DNA from: Gymnogyps californianus
Taxonomy: Eukaryota; Chordata; Aves; Accipitriformes; Cathartidae
Length of the DNA: 64,000 nt
Direction of reading: 5' to 3'
Assembly: GCF_018139145.2 (NCBI RefSeq)
Contig: NC_059478.1
Span: 23,715,001-23,779,000 of the forward strand
Shown here piece by piece: positions 13,513-25,700 of the stretch (the first letter of the stretch is position 1; every line of letters starts with the position of its first letter). A program made the position numbers and the translations under genes. The notes beneath the pieces were generated by a model. It was not told the origin of the DNA, did not search any database, and was given only the letters and a program-made list of their open reading frames with translations.

Positions 13513-16500
13513 AAAGTAAATTTTTCATCCTTTGTTGTCGGTGCATGACACACTGTCTCACTGAGGAATACTTCACATACATCAGAAGTTTAAGCTACTG
13601 ATTAAGCATGGAACTATATGGTATTGTAACAGCCCATACGTTACTGTTTCCATTTCCTATCCTGAATTGCAGAGAAGTGATGAGTGCTTTCTACATACTA
13701 ATAATAATGTTATACAAAAGATGGTGGTGTCAAGGCTGGATAACATGTAAGCTATATTACCATTAGGGATACCAGACTCATTTCCAGGCTAACACCATGG
13801 CAAAACAGATGGTTCCACGAGCTCTTATGACCTGGGAGACTTCAGCTGAGTGCTTTGTCCACGAACGTGGAATTAAGTTTATTTAGTCTTACTTTTTTCA
13901 TTTTGCAGCTTTAACCTGTATGAAGCATAGGTTTCACAGGAACAAAAGGAAGAAGTTACGATGGAATTGGTCTGTTAATGTGCTAGCTTAACACCATTTC
14001 TTCCTCCTCCCCTCCTCATATAATCATCTTGATACTTCCTGTACAGAAAGAGGATGTAATTAATGTAATTAGCAAATATTTTAGAAACTAGTTCCCTCTT
14101 AAATTTTCAGAACACACCCATTTTAATTTGCTAGACTCCCATGTGGTATAATTTTCCCCTCTCTCTGTCAGAATAAATTGAGTGGTAGAAGCCACTGCTT
14201 TAAGACATGTGATTTAGAGAAATGGAATCAATCTTTCTGAAAAAGAAGAGCCCTGTCCTAATAAGAGGAAGAAGCATATACAGGTGAAGAATGATTTCGA
14301 AGTGGTGATTAATATGCTTAAAAGCATGCCCATGTGTCACCCTCATTAGAAAGATTTTAAAGGCAATACAAGGCCTGTCAGATGAAGCCTAGGTAGACAG
14401 CTGGCAAACTAGGGTCAAGAGGATTTGGAACTTGATCTTAGTGGCTAAGAGGCAGCTAAAACATTGTTTGGAAGGGACAACATTAAAAGTCAGGCACAGC
14501 AGAGCGTTACAACTGAGGTTTATCAGAGACCTACTGGAAGCAAAATAGATGTACAAGCCCCTTCTATACTGGGAAAACTAGACCACGGTCAATCTCCCAC
14601 GCATGTGCTGTAGAAATGTTTTCAGAATTAAGTTGTAACTGGATTATGGTTTTGTATGCTAATGGTCTTCTGAATTCTGTCAGGGTGCAAAGACACTTTC
14701 CGCTTTCATCCTCTCTTGGTCTGCATTGTCTGTTTCTCCTCTTCGTACCTCTCTAAAGGAGCTGGTAAGCATCTCATGCTCTTATAAAGTTACAGCCCAG
14801 TTTTTAAAGTGAATATATGGCTATCTTTAAAGCTGAATAAGGTTTCCCCTTGGATGATGTGTTTGTTAATTGGCCCAACTAAAGGACAAGGTTTTTCTGG
14901 GTAGGGGCAAGCTCACTGTTCAAGGGTGTTTGTAGAGCAAAATCCACCACATCCCATTTGTTGTTTTAGGTTTAGAACAACAACCACTGGACAAATGATA
15001 TTTCACAAGTTTCAAAAGGTCTGTCAGATTTTACTCAGACAAATTCCTGAAGCTGTCACACTAATTGGTGTCTATTGTATTAGCATATCCTAAGCTTGCC
15101 TTCTCATAGCCTGCTAAAAAACTAGCATGCAACTTAATAACCGAGCCTCCTTTTCCATTAGTCAGGCAAGAGCTGTTGTTCAGCCCTGTTCTCTTCTTCC
15201 TACATCTCCTAGGAGATTTTCCAGCTGCTTAGACTCACAGTAGTGATCCCTTCTGCTGTCACTAAGCACAGCCACAAAGGAGGGGGCATGCACTCAGTCT
15301 GGGAGTCCCATTCCCCTGCTGACTTCAATGTTCCTGCTACTCCCTTTTTTTCTCTTCCTCTCTCAAATGAGTCCTTTTCTGTTTCCCTAACTCCTCTCAA
15401 AATGGTCACCCTTTTCTTTCTGCTAGATTACCAGGAAGTCAGCTCTTCTGCAGCATGGTAGGCTCTGCTGATGCTGCTGTCTCCCAGGGAGGGGGGTACT
15501 GCGGCTGCCTGGTGATGGGGAGATGGCATTGCAATGACATCTTGCCTGACTTAGGTGCCTGCCTGGACTAATGCCACACAAAGATCCAGTCCTGATGCGA
15601 CCAGATGGTCCTAGCCTATACAGTACTGCAGGAGCTATTTTATTTAATACCACATAATACCAAATACTTGCTGAATATGTCAAATCTTCCCTAGCGCTGC
15701 CAACCTGGCTGCAGGCTTCCTCTCACCTGCTGCCTGGGAGCTGCTCCCTGGCTCTGGCACCCCTTTACCTCCAGCTGGGAGGAAATGAGCCACCTTCCAG
15801 GATCGGTGCGCGGCCAGATCCTGCCCGGCAAGGGAGGGGTAGCACCTGCACACCGGCGTGGCTCTGGAGCCTCTCCAAGGCCAGCAGCAGGTTTGCTGAG
15901 ACGCCACCCTGCTGGGGAATGCACCTGCCCAGGCGAGAGGTGAGGGCTTGCAGCCTATCGTCGGTGCTGCCTGTGCCGCACCAGGAAGGGGAGCCGGCAG
16001 GAGCACCTGTTTCTTGGCAGGCGCTTGCCGGAGGAAGGGAAGAGATTTTCCCTGTGATCTCCCTCATTAGCTCGATCCAGTAGAAGGAAAGCCAGGAAAA
16101 GCCATTGCTGCCAGCAAGAGCAGGGAACAGTGCTGGGCTGTCGCGTGTGGGCAGCGTCTTCTGCAGGTGAGTGAGCCCTCCTTCCCAGGACCCATGTGTG
16201 TGCGGGAAGGGCCGTACTTCATCAGTAGCTGCTGGCAGGTTTGGGGGCTGCTTCAGACATACTTCTTAAGAGATCCTGCCTCTTGCCTCCGCATCATTTC
16301 TTCCTTGCACCATCGTGTTTCCTCTCAGCACGTAAGGCTCGGGAGTTTCTTGTTCCTTCAGGACTCGCAGGCCTCCCTTGGCAGAGATGCATCAGGACAG
16401 GCTCTGTGGGGTCAGGATGATGGATGCCTGTTATGCATACAGAGAGGAAGGGGAACACAAAACTTTATAATGGAGCATGCTAAAGCTATCTAGATTTCTG

Positions 16501-17105
16501 TAAAAAGCAGCTGCATGCTGACCCTGTTACAACAAGCCCTCCACCATCCTTACCCCTAAAGCCCCTAGGCTTGGTGAAAGGAAGGGATGGTCCACCATCA
16601 CCCAGGGCTTCCCCGAGGCTTCCCAAATGGTGTCTGGTGGCAGGAGCGCCGGTGGGACAGATGCTCGCTTCTGGGAAAGCATTATCCCTCTGGCAGGGTA
16701 GAGAGGGTGGGCTCTCCCCAGAGATACAGATTAGACAGCATAGGTTTGCCTGGATTTTGAGCAGCCCCAGAAAGGAGGAGCATTGGGAATTGGTGGTTGA
16801 TGTAACAGCCAAAGGAGTGTGGATCTCTTGCTAGGAATCTGGGTGAGAGAGACACCACATAAAAGCCCCCTTCCTCCCACTCCCTGCAGATTCCTCTATC
16901 CCCACTCCTGAGCTCTCAGAAGAGAGGGGACCTGCCCACACGTCCCAGGGCAGCAGCGTCCCGGCTCCCAGGGGCACAGACAGGCCTTGAGCGCTATGAC
17001 ATTCAGAGCTTCTGATTTGTTTATTGGCAGTAATTCAGGCATAAAACAAGATATATGAGCCTCATTCTTTTTGAGCCTACTAGGGAGTTAGAATAGAATA
17101 GAATA

Positions 17106-17305
17106 TGCTTAGGAAGCATTTCTTTACCGAGAGGGTGGTCAAACACTGGAACAGGTTTCCTAGAGAGGTGGTCAATGCCTCAAGCCTGTCAGTGTTTAAG
17201 AGGCATTTGGACAATGCCCTTAATAACATGCTTTAACTTGGTCAGCCCTGAATTGGTCAGGCAGTTGGACTAGATGATCATTGTAGGTCCCTTCCAAGTG
17301 AAATA
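17106..17305 (+). mobile_element. CR1 LINE 3' end, sense copy of a nested pair
   Basis: This copy encodes the characteristic C-terminus of CR1 ORF2 (LRKHFFTERVVKHWNRFP, then REVV...SLSVFKRHLD). It is followed by a stop and the CR1 3' untranslated motif GGACTAGATGATCA...GTAGGTCCCTTCCAA. It is 5'-truncated, as CR1 copies usually are. (GAATA)n lies on both sides (17091-17105 and 17306-17340). This suggests it inserted into the pentamer tail of the antisense copy that follows. Confidence 0.8.
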
Positions 17306-17340
17306 GAATAGAATAGAATAGAATAGAATAGAACAGAATA
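17306..17340. repeat. (GAATA)n microsatellite between two CR1 copies
   Basis: About seven pentamers of GAATA with one C substitution (GAACA) sit between the two head-on CR1 3' ends. Read on the minus strand it is (TATTC)n, the type of short tandem tail found at CR1 3' ends. A shorter run of the same pentamer is at 17091-17105. Confidence 0.85.
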
Positions 17341-17517
17341 GGACTATTTCAGTTGGAAGGGACCTAGAACAATTCAGGGCTGACCAAGTTAAAGCATGTT
17401 ATTAAGGGCACTGTCCAAATGCTTCTTAAACACTGACAGGCTTGGGGCATCAACCACCTCTCTAGGAAGCCTGTTCCAGTGTTTGACCACCCTCTTGGTA
17501 AAGAAATGCTTCCTAAT
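17341..17517 (-). mobile_element. CR1 LINE 3' end, antisense copy of a nested pair
   Basis: On the minus strand the frame reads KHFFTKRVVKHWNRLPREVV, then SLSVFKKHLDSALNNML and stop, the CR1 ORF2 C-terminus. It is followed by GGTCCCTTCCAACTGAAATAG and the (TATTC)n tail. It is nearly a reverse complement of the sense copy at 17106-17305 but lacks about 25 bp around the GGACTAGATGATCA segment. Together the two form an inverted repeat with arms of roughly 180-200 bp. Confidence 0.8.
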
Positions 17518-18839
17518 GCATTGGAAGTTGGAAAAATTACGTGAAAAGATGGGAAAGTATTTATGCCTATTCTGGACTAGAGGTTTCTCTGAGGCACAGA
17601 GTGGTGGCAAGTCCATCTCAAACAGGCTATGGCCAGACCTGGCTGAGAAGCAAATAAGCTGTGATGGACTGGAGAAGCAGGGGAAGGAGATGGCTTGTAT
17701 CTATTTGCGATTGTGAGGCTCTGTTGGCTCTCATCTAGATTGCTCATGCAAATCATTTTATGTATTGTTATTTTACAGCAAATCTTGCTGGACTCTCCCG
17801 GTCTCCATGATGCTCACAAAGTCCACATAGCTGTATAAATCCCTTCCAAGGCTGGAAGTGCTGCAGGAGCCTGTCCCACCCCCAAGCTTCCCCTCCGGAA
17901 CGCTGTGGGTAAGCAATGATGTCCCACAGTGTACCCTGGGTTCGGGGAGAGGAGGGAAGTGAGGAGTATTTCAACAGCAGACTTGTATGTGGTTCTGAAA
18001 TGAAAGTGTTAATTAACATACAGTCCATGCACGGCCCTTCTGTCAGATATCAGACAGACATAAAAAGTCTCTAAGTAAATAAATAAATGCATATGCCATT
18101 CCCAGGCAGTCAGCAAGCGTATGTCTCCCACACCTGCAGCCAGGAGTGGCCAGAAACCAGTTGATGATGACCCTCAATTCCCAGTTAAATGTTGTCAGAG
18201 TAGGAAAAAAAAAAACAACGAAAAAGGAAGAACATGAACATTTTTGTTTTCCTGCATTCCCAGTGCTTTCCTGTTCTTCCTCCCCAGCTGCCAGCCAGCA
18301 CTGGGGAAGGACAGCCTGTCAATTTTTTCCTGAAACGTGACCTTCAGTCAGAAAGTATTGTGTGGCTGGGCTGGTCCTCTCCTTTTTCTCTTGCATACAA
18401 AGTTGGGAGCACTGAAGGTACTGGGTTCAGTAGTAAGTAAATCGTAAAGATTAATGACCTGTGATACACATTATCAAACTGGCTAATCTGATGGGCTAAC
18501 TGGCTTAAGATCCCAAAGGGTCTGTGTTACGGTCTATCGCAGACCAGTGAGACCAGGTAGCCCAAAGAAGAGCTACAGAAGGGGCAACTGCTGTGGAAAG
18601 GCTGTCCTTCTCCCTCATGGCAGAGCAGGGATCCACATCCCTTCCTTTCTCTCGATCTGATCTGTGCAAACTGATGTGCTGCATAACGCCAAGAAACCAG
18701 ATCAGCAAAGTTGCTGTGAGATCTAGTTTCTTCCCTTCTCCAGGGAGTGGTGGGTGACAGCCCAGGATAGGGCTGCTTTGGTTTAACATATAAAGACAGT
18801 CAGATTTTTCTTAAGAGGGTGGGAGGCAATGCACCCATG

Positions 18840-19085
18840 CTGAGGAATGGGAGACTGTAGTTAGATTTAAGGAAAAATTTATTCGTGGTGAGGATGGTTA
18901 AATACCGGAATGATCCCAGAGGGGCTGTGGATCCTCCATCCTTGGCAGTATCCAGCACCCGAGAGGATGGGGCCCTGAGCTACTCAGTCTGACTTTGAGG
19001 TTAACTCTGCTTTAAGCAAGTGGATGGACCGGGTGACTTTGCAAGGTCCCATCCCACCTGAATTATTCTGTGATTCTAAGAGTAA
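18840..19085 (+). mobile_element. degraded CR1 LINE 3' end (sense)
   Basis: The order of motifs is that of a CR1 3' end: GGATGGTTAAATACCGGAATG, CAGAGGGGCTGTGGATCCTCCATCCTTGGCAGT, GATGGGGCCCTGAGC, then AAGGTCCCATCCCACCTGAATTATTCTGTGATTCT. The last segment is the diagnostic CR1 terminus with an ATTCTGTG-type tail. It is diverged and non-coding. Confidence 0.7.
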
Positions 19086-22000
19086 AAATACTGTTATTAG
19101 CGGCACAAATAATTCGCAGTCTAGAGAGGCCCAAGCAAGTGTGGATGCTTATAGAGCAAAAGATTATATTCCCAGAACATTTTCAAACAGACACAAGAGA
19201 ACATGGAGGCACACTTCAGTGGAAGCCTTTGCCTGTCCAAATCATTTGTTTAATAGAGGTTAATGTAAAACTGAGAAATACGTGCTCGTAGAGGTCACAC
19301 CTTATTTTGTTCTGCTGCCAGATGCTCGTAACAGTTTTATCTTGCTCCCTGACCTTCTTCTGAGCAAATAAAAATTGAAATGGATAAATGTTAAAAAGTC
19401 ACATGAGAATGCAGTGCCATAGCTTGATTTTTGGTTGCATTTTCCCTCATTGTGGTTTCTGCTGTTGTGGGTTTTTTGCTTACTGTTTGACTCACAACTT
19501 GTGTGCACAACTTTGGTCAAGCAGCAGAAGGCCGCAGACTTTGCACTTCTCCAAGCTTTATGTTTTCTTAGTCCAAAATCTCAATCTAATCTACAAACCT
19601 GCTATCTACTAGACTCACCCGTTTGCTGGTAAGGAGGAGATAAGGCGCCTCTGTGCTTGGAGAAGGAAAAGCAGGAGGAAGTAGTGCTTAGCACTGAGCT
19701 GGTTTGCATAGGCTGGGGAAATGTCTCCAGGCTCAATGTCTTCTGACCCCTCTACTTTGAAAGTGCCCCATGACATCCTCACCTTCTCAGGGACCTGTGT
19801 CCTGGGCACATGCAGACAGCGCAAGGTATCTGCTGTCTCATGCAAAATCGAAGTGGGTCCCAGCAGGCACAAATCAGCATACTCAACCACAGCTTTTTTT
19901 TTCTCTAATTGATGCTTTCTTATTGTTCTGGCTCTAGCCAGGAGCTGCAGATCTCCCATGGGCCTCCAGGCAAGTGTACCCTCTGGAGCCTGGGTTTCTG
20001 GGTCCCAGCCCACTCCCTGCCCAGGCGATTCAAGCACCGGCAGCCATGCAGGGGAATAGCAGAGTGTGCAGCTCACACGGCGCGATGGGTCCCGGGCCTG
20101 CAAACCTGCGGTGGTTAGAGACTTCCTGGACACGTGCTGCCAGCTGGCAGCATGCCCTGACCCACGTCCAAAGTGACCTCATGCTCCATCACAGCCGGGG
20201 AGTGACTCAGGAGGAGCTTGGCCTGACACTGTCAGGCGGTGTCTGGTTCGGGCACCCCCCACACTATTGTCCTCCCTCTCTCCCAGCCCACGTTGGCTTG
20301 TCCCTGATGGAGGGGGATTTTGAGGCGTTTGCTGGTAGCAGAAGCATTGCCATAAGGGGATGCGGTCTGTGGAGACTGTTTGAGGACAGGGAGAGCTGTG
20401 GGAGGAAAGATCCCTGGTGTGTGCAGAGCTGCCACGCGTGGAGGTCACAAATCGTCCCCACCCGTCTGTAATGAGCCCAGAGTCCCAGCGCCGTGCAGAG
20501 CAGGGCACAAAGACAAACGCAGTGTGTTTGGCATGGGCTGACAGGCTCCTACAGAGCCATTTCTAGCAGGCAGGGTGCTGTGTGGCCATCCCCCTGCCCG
20601 GGAGAAGTGACACAGCTCTGACACAGGGGATCTGCCTTAGTTCCTGTCCCCACCATGGGCTCCTGTGGGACTCTGAGCAGTTTGTGTGTGTGTGCCTGTG
20701 ATGGCTGAGGGTGCATCGTCCTGTTTGGGAGGTGACCAGGGAGGCAGTTCGTGGGTCTCTGGGGTCTGCCCCATGTCTCAAGGGCTCAGCCATACCTGAG
20801 ATGCTCCCGCGCTGTCCTCCCCAGCACCTCTCCTTGCTTTGGGTACTAGCTGTGCTGGAGGGTCCCTCTGGTGCTGTGGGACCAGCTGGAGCGCTCATAT
20901 GCCAGAGCAGGACATTATGTGAGAGAAATGCAAGTGGTTTCCACTCTTGGTGTAAAACTGTACCCAGAGAAGTATTGAGGGGCGCCAGGACGCTGGGGAG
21001 CCCAGAAAGCCGTGCTCTGGGTTGAGACAAGGCACTGTGCTGAGCCCAGCTAAGCACAGCACCATGGAGCCTGCCTCCACTCTGCAGCCACTGCTGCCCT
21101 TCCCCTGCTCCCCTCCAGTGGTGAAGTGCTTCAGGGACCAGCAGAGAGGAGAGCAAAATTGCAGGGTGCCAGGTCCCAGCTGTCTGGGGGCTCTTTCCAG
21201 GGAAGTGCTGAGACCACTGGAGATGTAACCATCATATTTCTGTAGGGAACTTGGGAGGGGGAACCACTGGCAGTGCAGGGGGAGGGACAGGGCTGAGAAC
21301 ATGCAGCAAGGGCAGCTCTCGCTCTTCCAGTGACTGGACTGGAAGGGTTAAGCCCTGGTCCTGACCCCCACCTCCCGCTGTCATTCTGGGCAGCAGAGCC
21401 AGTTGGTGACAAGAGGCTGATGCTGATGAGGGAGCATGTGAAGCCAGAGCTGTGAATGGGGCTTTATCCCAGGAGGGACCTGCCTCTGCTCCGTCTGTGC
21501 CCTGCTGCCAGCACCAGCTGCAGGCAGAGTCCTGCGGGCAGCGATGTGCCAGTAGCCTCTGAGCAGGGCACACGGGGCTGGGGAGGCAGGAGACTCGCCC
21601 TTGGGGCAGGCTGACGTCCCCCCGCAGTGCGCGGAGGTCTCCCGGGAAGACGTGCGTGGCTGATCTGTGCTCCAACTGCACAGGGCTTTTGTGAGGGAGG
21701 CAGGGGAAGGTCTGCAGGCCAGCCTGGAGCAACCAAGGCCCGGGGTTTGGCAGGGGATTGTTTGGTACAGGGGAGCAGGGTCTCTGTTTAATGATATCTT
21801 CTCTTCTTGACTCTTCCAGATGAAAGACACAGGAAAGGAAGGACGCAGCCCTGATTGTTCCCTTATGGTGCTGTTCTGGGGCTGCTCCACCATGTCCTGC
21901 AGCCCTGCCTGGGGGGTGGGCTCAGCCCCAGCGCATGGACCATAGCTCTCCAGGTGGCACTGCTGCAGAAGGGAGCCCCACCAGCCTCCAAAGAATGAGA

Positions 22001-22128
22001 CAGAGGCGTCCCCGCTTGAGAAATGCAGCTGCCTTCGCAACCGCTGCTGCCTTGACCGTCCACTTCGCTGTAAGGGCATAGATTCTGTGCAACCACCCCA
22101 CCGTGCTGTCCCCACCCAGCCGCCCACC

Positions 22129-22791
22129 ATGCCAGAGCTGGCAGAGCTGAGCAGCCCCCGCACCCCTGCGGACGCGGACCATATCCAGAGGAACATCTTG
22201 GAGGAGCATGTGGAGCTCTGGTGGTTCCAGGACCCAAAGAAGTCCATCCTGTGCTACGGGATGGCTGTGGTGCTGATCCTGGCCTGTGGGATCGGGGGCA
22301 TCATCCTGCTATATAGCACTAGCAGCCGGTCTGGGGAGTGGCGGCTGGCTGTGGGCACCACACTCTGCCTCCTGGCCCTGCTCGTGCTGCTGAAGCAGCT
22401 GCTGAGCTCTGCAATCCAGGACATGAACTGCATCCGCAGCCGGGATCAGATCGAGCTCCTGAAGAGCGGGGGCTTCTCGGACTGCCTGGTGCTGCTGCTC
22501 AGTGCCCTGGTGCTGGTGGTCTGCGGGGTCGTGCTCACCATCCTCTCCACCACGACCATGCAGCTCAGCCCTGCACGGCCGCTGGCCAGCATGTTCACCA
22601 GCGGAGTTGTCCTCCTGACTGCTGGCAGTGCCATCCTCCTCTGCCTGCTGCTCTACCTGCTCTGCACCTCCTGCCGCCAGGCTGCTCCTCGGAGCCTGGA
22701 GACTGGCGAGATCCGTGTCTTCACCATCTCCGGACGCCTCGCTGCGAACAGACGGCTTCCTCCCACCTCCAGCATGGCCAACCTGATCTGA
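22129..22791 (+). CDS. TMEM125: TMEM125, four-pass membrane protein
   Basis: This is an uninterrupted 220-codon frame, as in human TMEM125 (219 aa, single coding exon). The ATG at 22129 sits in CCCACCATGC; a frame extension to 22087 has only GTG and is rejected. Features matching the family are the EHVELWW segment (residues 26-32), the strongly conserved [20 protein letters not shown] stretch (65-84), [15 protein letters not shown] (89-103), and a C-terminus ending SSMANLI (human SSIASLI). Predicted membrane helices are about 42-62, 71-92, 115-137 and 155-180. The function is not established. A plausible acceptor (CCCACCCAG, ending 22119) just before the ATG suggests an upstream 5' UTR exon. 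It lies between CFAP57 and C1orf210 as in mammals. Confidence 0.93.
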   Translation: MPELAELSSPRTPADADHIQRNILEEHVELWWFQDPKKSILCYGMAVVLILACGIGGIILLYSTSSRSGEWRLAVGTTLCLLALLVLLKQLLSSAIQDMNCIRSRDQIELLKSGGFSDCLVLLLSALVLVVCGVVLTILSTTTMQLSPARPLASMFTSGVVLLTAGSAILLCLLLYLLCTSCRQAAPRSLETGEIRVFTISGRLAANRRLPPTSSMANLI

Positions 22792-25700
22792 CCCAGGACA
22801 CCCCTGCGTGAGCCTCACTGGATACGACCTGTCAGCTGGGCTTGTGCTGGCCTTTCCTGAAGGAAGGTTGCGTTGTGCCTTGCACTTCTTTCAGAGATGA
22901 CTGGCATTTGCTTTGCCCCAGGCTGGTGGCACAGCAGGGACTTGGGGTGCCTGGATGGGCTCTGTGACCTGGCGCGTTAGGAGAGCAGCACTGGCCTGGT
23001 TGGCGTTTTATCTCCGCAAAGCCTCCTGCGACAGCTGCTGCCTGCCCGGCTGTGACCCCTGTCACAGAGTTAAGGTGAGCCTGTCCTGTACGCCTGGGGA
23101 CCCCAGTACTTGCTTGGTTCCTGCAGTTCCCAGAGCTGTGTCGTGCGCTCTCCTGGCAGGAGAGGCTGTGATTGTGGGTGGTATAAAACCACCCTGTGCT
23201 CTGTGCAGAGCCACCAGCTCCTGAGCAAAGTAGAGCCTCTAGCAGCTAATGAATGGCAGGAAATATTCTGCATGTCAGCAGGCACGCAGCGCAAGCGAAG
23301 GGAGCTCAGTGGGAGGTATGGCTGCAGGGGCTGCTCCCGAGAAAGCACCTGTGTGTCTGTGGGAGCGAGCGTGGGATTCGCATGGGATTCTGCATGCCAG
23401 AGGCCCAGCTTGGCCGAACCTCACATGAAATGCCATTTATGTCTGCAATGCCAGGATCTGTTCCAATATTACATTTCTGCAGCCTACCATCTTCTGTGAT
23501 TTATCAAAGGGATGATCAAAGGGCATCAGTGTCAGGGCCCTGACGGGTTATCAGTGCTGGACTGTGTGTTGGGGCTCTATTATCACACCAGCATGCTCCA
23601 GCCATGCGAGCCACAAACAGCAAGGTGCAGTCGCTGGGGGATGGTGGTGGGATGCCCGAATCCCAGGGCTGGGGCTGCTGCTCTGCAAGGGCGGTGCAAG
23701 GGGGGAGCACTGTTGCCTTCCGACAGGAGTTTCCCAAGCAGAGGCACCTCTGCTGCTGCAGGAGCACTGCAGCTCATCCCAGTCCCTGCGTGTTCCCACG
23801 CTGTTTCTGTCTCTCAAGTGCTGCAGCTGCTGCGGGGCAGAAAAGTTCTTCTGCTACCACTTGGGCCTTACCTGGAGCTTTTTTGGTGTTTTATCTCTAC
23901 AAGGTGTCTATCACCAAGGTGTCTTTCCCAGAGGCAGACTAACAACTCACCCCCGGGGGGCTTTTCCTGTGACTTGAGGCTAATTTACCTGTCAAAATTC
24001 TCATTTCCTCCATAGACCCACAAACCATTTCACTGCCCTTTCCACAGACACAGATCCTAACCTCCTAGCGAAGCTGCTCTTGCACAACCTCCTCTTCCTC
24101 TTCATCTTCCTGTCTGCTCCCGTCTCCCCCTCACCTGAGCTGCTCTGCCCCAGCTGTTATTTTTGCTTATTATTTGCTAAGTTCCCTCTGTAATGGAACA
24201 AGACTGAGCTATTATTTTTTGGTGCCTGGTAGCAAATTTATTTGGAAGAGGACGGCAGCTCATTCCCTTAGTAACAGCACGAATCACTGTTCGTGTTACA
24301 CCTGGAGGCAGTGTTAGAGTTCAGCATCAGTGAACCCCACCAGGTATACGCTGGACAATGAGGACTTCATCCCTTTGCAGCTCCAGACCACACTGTCCCT
24401 GATGCACTCAGATCACATGAGGGCACTTCTGTATTCATCCGCTCTTGCCCTGCTCCTGCTGGCTTTCCTTCCCCCGAAGCCTTGGATTGTTTCCCCCAAA
24501 GTACAGGAACATCATTTTGGCTTTTCTTTCTGGATCTCTGTTATTTCTACATTTTCCTCTGCCACTTTCACATCATCTGTAGATTTTATTAAACTGCTGT
24601 TTCCTCCTCTCTCTGCACCACTTCCCTTAATCTGCCCAAGAGTTCAGAGGGTGTTACTAAGCTCAGGTTCTTCTGTGATAAACCTTCTGCAAAGCAAAGA
24701 GCCATCCTTCCCCTCCGGGCTGTCTGACCCCAGGTCCAGCAGGGACTCCCGTGCCTACACAGGGAGGGGCAGGCCAGAGCTGGACAGTTTTGCACCATCA
24801 CCATGGCTGCTGCCCTGCACGTCTGTGTCAGTGCATGTGCAGTGATGCCAAGCTGCACCAACTCTGCCTGCATCAGGGCTTTAGCAGTTACTCCCAGCAC
24901 CCCCAACCCGCACGTGTGGACAGACCGCAGCTGCCTGCACACCAGCTGTTTTGCACATCTGGGCATTTCTGTGAAGATGCGTGACTGTGTTCAGCTCACA
25001 GCTCCGCGCTGCCTGCATGCCAGTGTGAATTCTCCCCTCCATAGCCCCTTCAAAATGTGCCCCAAGTGCCCATGAATTGTGCCAGAAAAGGATGCTCGTG
25101 GGCCGTGTCAGCAACCTGAGGAAATAATGGCTGAGAACAGGCTGTCCCCGAAGATGGCAGTTTGGGTGTCTGGCTGCCCAGATGGACAGCCTGCGCTGCC
25201 CCAGTCACTGACTCACCTCTGCAGCAGTGGTACTGGTTTGTTCCTTTCTTGGTTCCTGTGTTGTGCGTGGAAATACATAATAAAGTGTTACAGACATCGA
25301 CCGTGTTGAAGGCTGATGCTTGAGTGTCAGCCTCTCTGCGGAGCTGGAGGTGGCAGAGCTCTGCAGAGCTGGCCTCTGCTCAGGCTGACCCCAGGGCAGA
25401 AATCATGACAGCCTAGGGTCCCTGCTGCAGCTGTGGTTTTGGCTCATTAGTTAGTGTGGCAGTGCCACCACAGCCCCCCAAATGCATGTACTTATTTCCT
25501 GATACATGACTCCCACCTCCAGATGCGCATGCATCTCCCTCTGCTTAAGGACCTAGACGTAGCCAGTCCCCCTTACCATCACTCTGTGAACCTAAGACCT
25601 TGCCGTGCCCCTGAAAGATGCTCACGTGGAGCACACAAAGCCTCCTGAGTATGTCGGTGCCGGCTGGTTTGTTTACAGAGAAGCTGTTTCGCCCTGCGGT

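Larger units (their letters stand above)
12892..22080. other. intergenic region CFAP57-TMEM125
   Basis: About 9 kb has no recognisable gene. The first 2-3 kb is AT-rich; composition becomes GC-richer from about 15.6 kb. Open frames here (for example 15680-16006 on minus, 19615-20133 on minus, 19974-20471 on plus) have no domain, no conserved composition and no splice pairing that I can support, so they are taken as chance. Contents recognised are a G10 run (13503-13512), a nested CR1 pair (17091-17517), another CR1 3' end (18840-19085) and an AAAT-rich patch near 18076-18090. TMEM125 5' untranslated exons or its promoter probably lie in the last kilobases but were not located. Confidence 0.6.

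Noticed and set aside
22087..22128. Upstream extension of TMEM125
   Set aside because: The extension begins with GTG, and the ATG at 22129 has good context and matches family length.
21381..22247. 288-codon open frame on minus
   Set aside because: Overlaps the start of TMEM125 in antisense and lacks any family signature.
24330..24845. 171-codon frame with a hydrophobic stretch
   Set aside because: One hydrophobic segment but no splice pairing, homology or plausible start context; likely chance.
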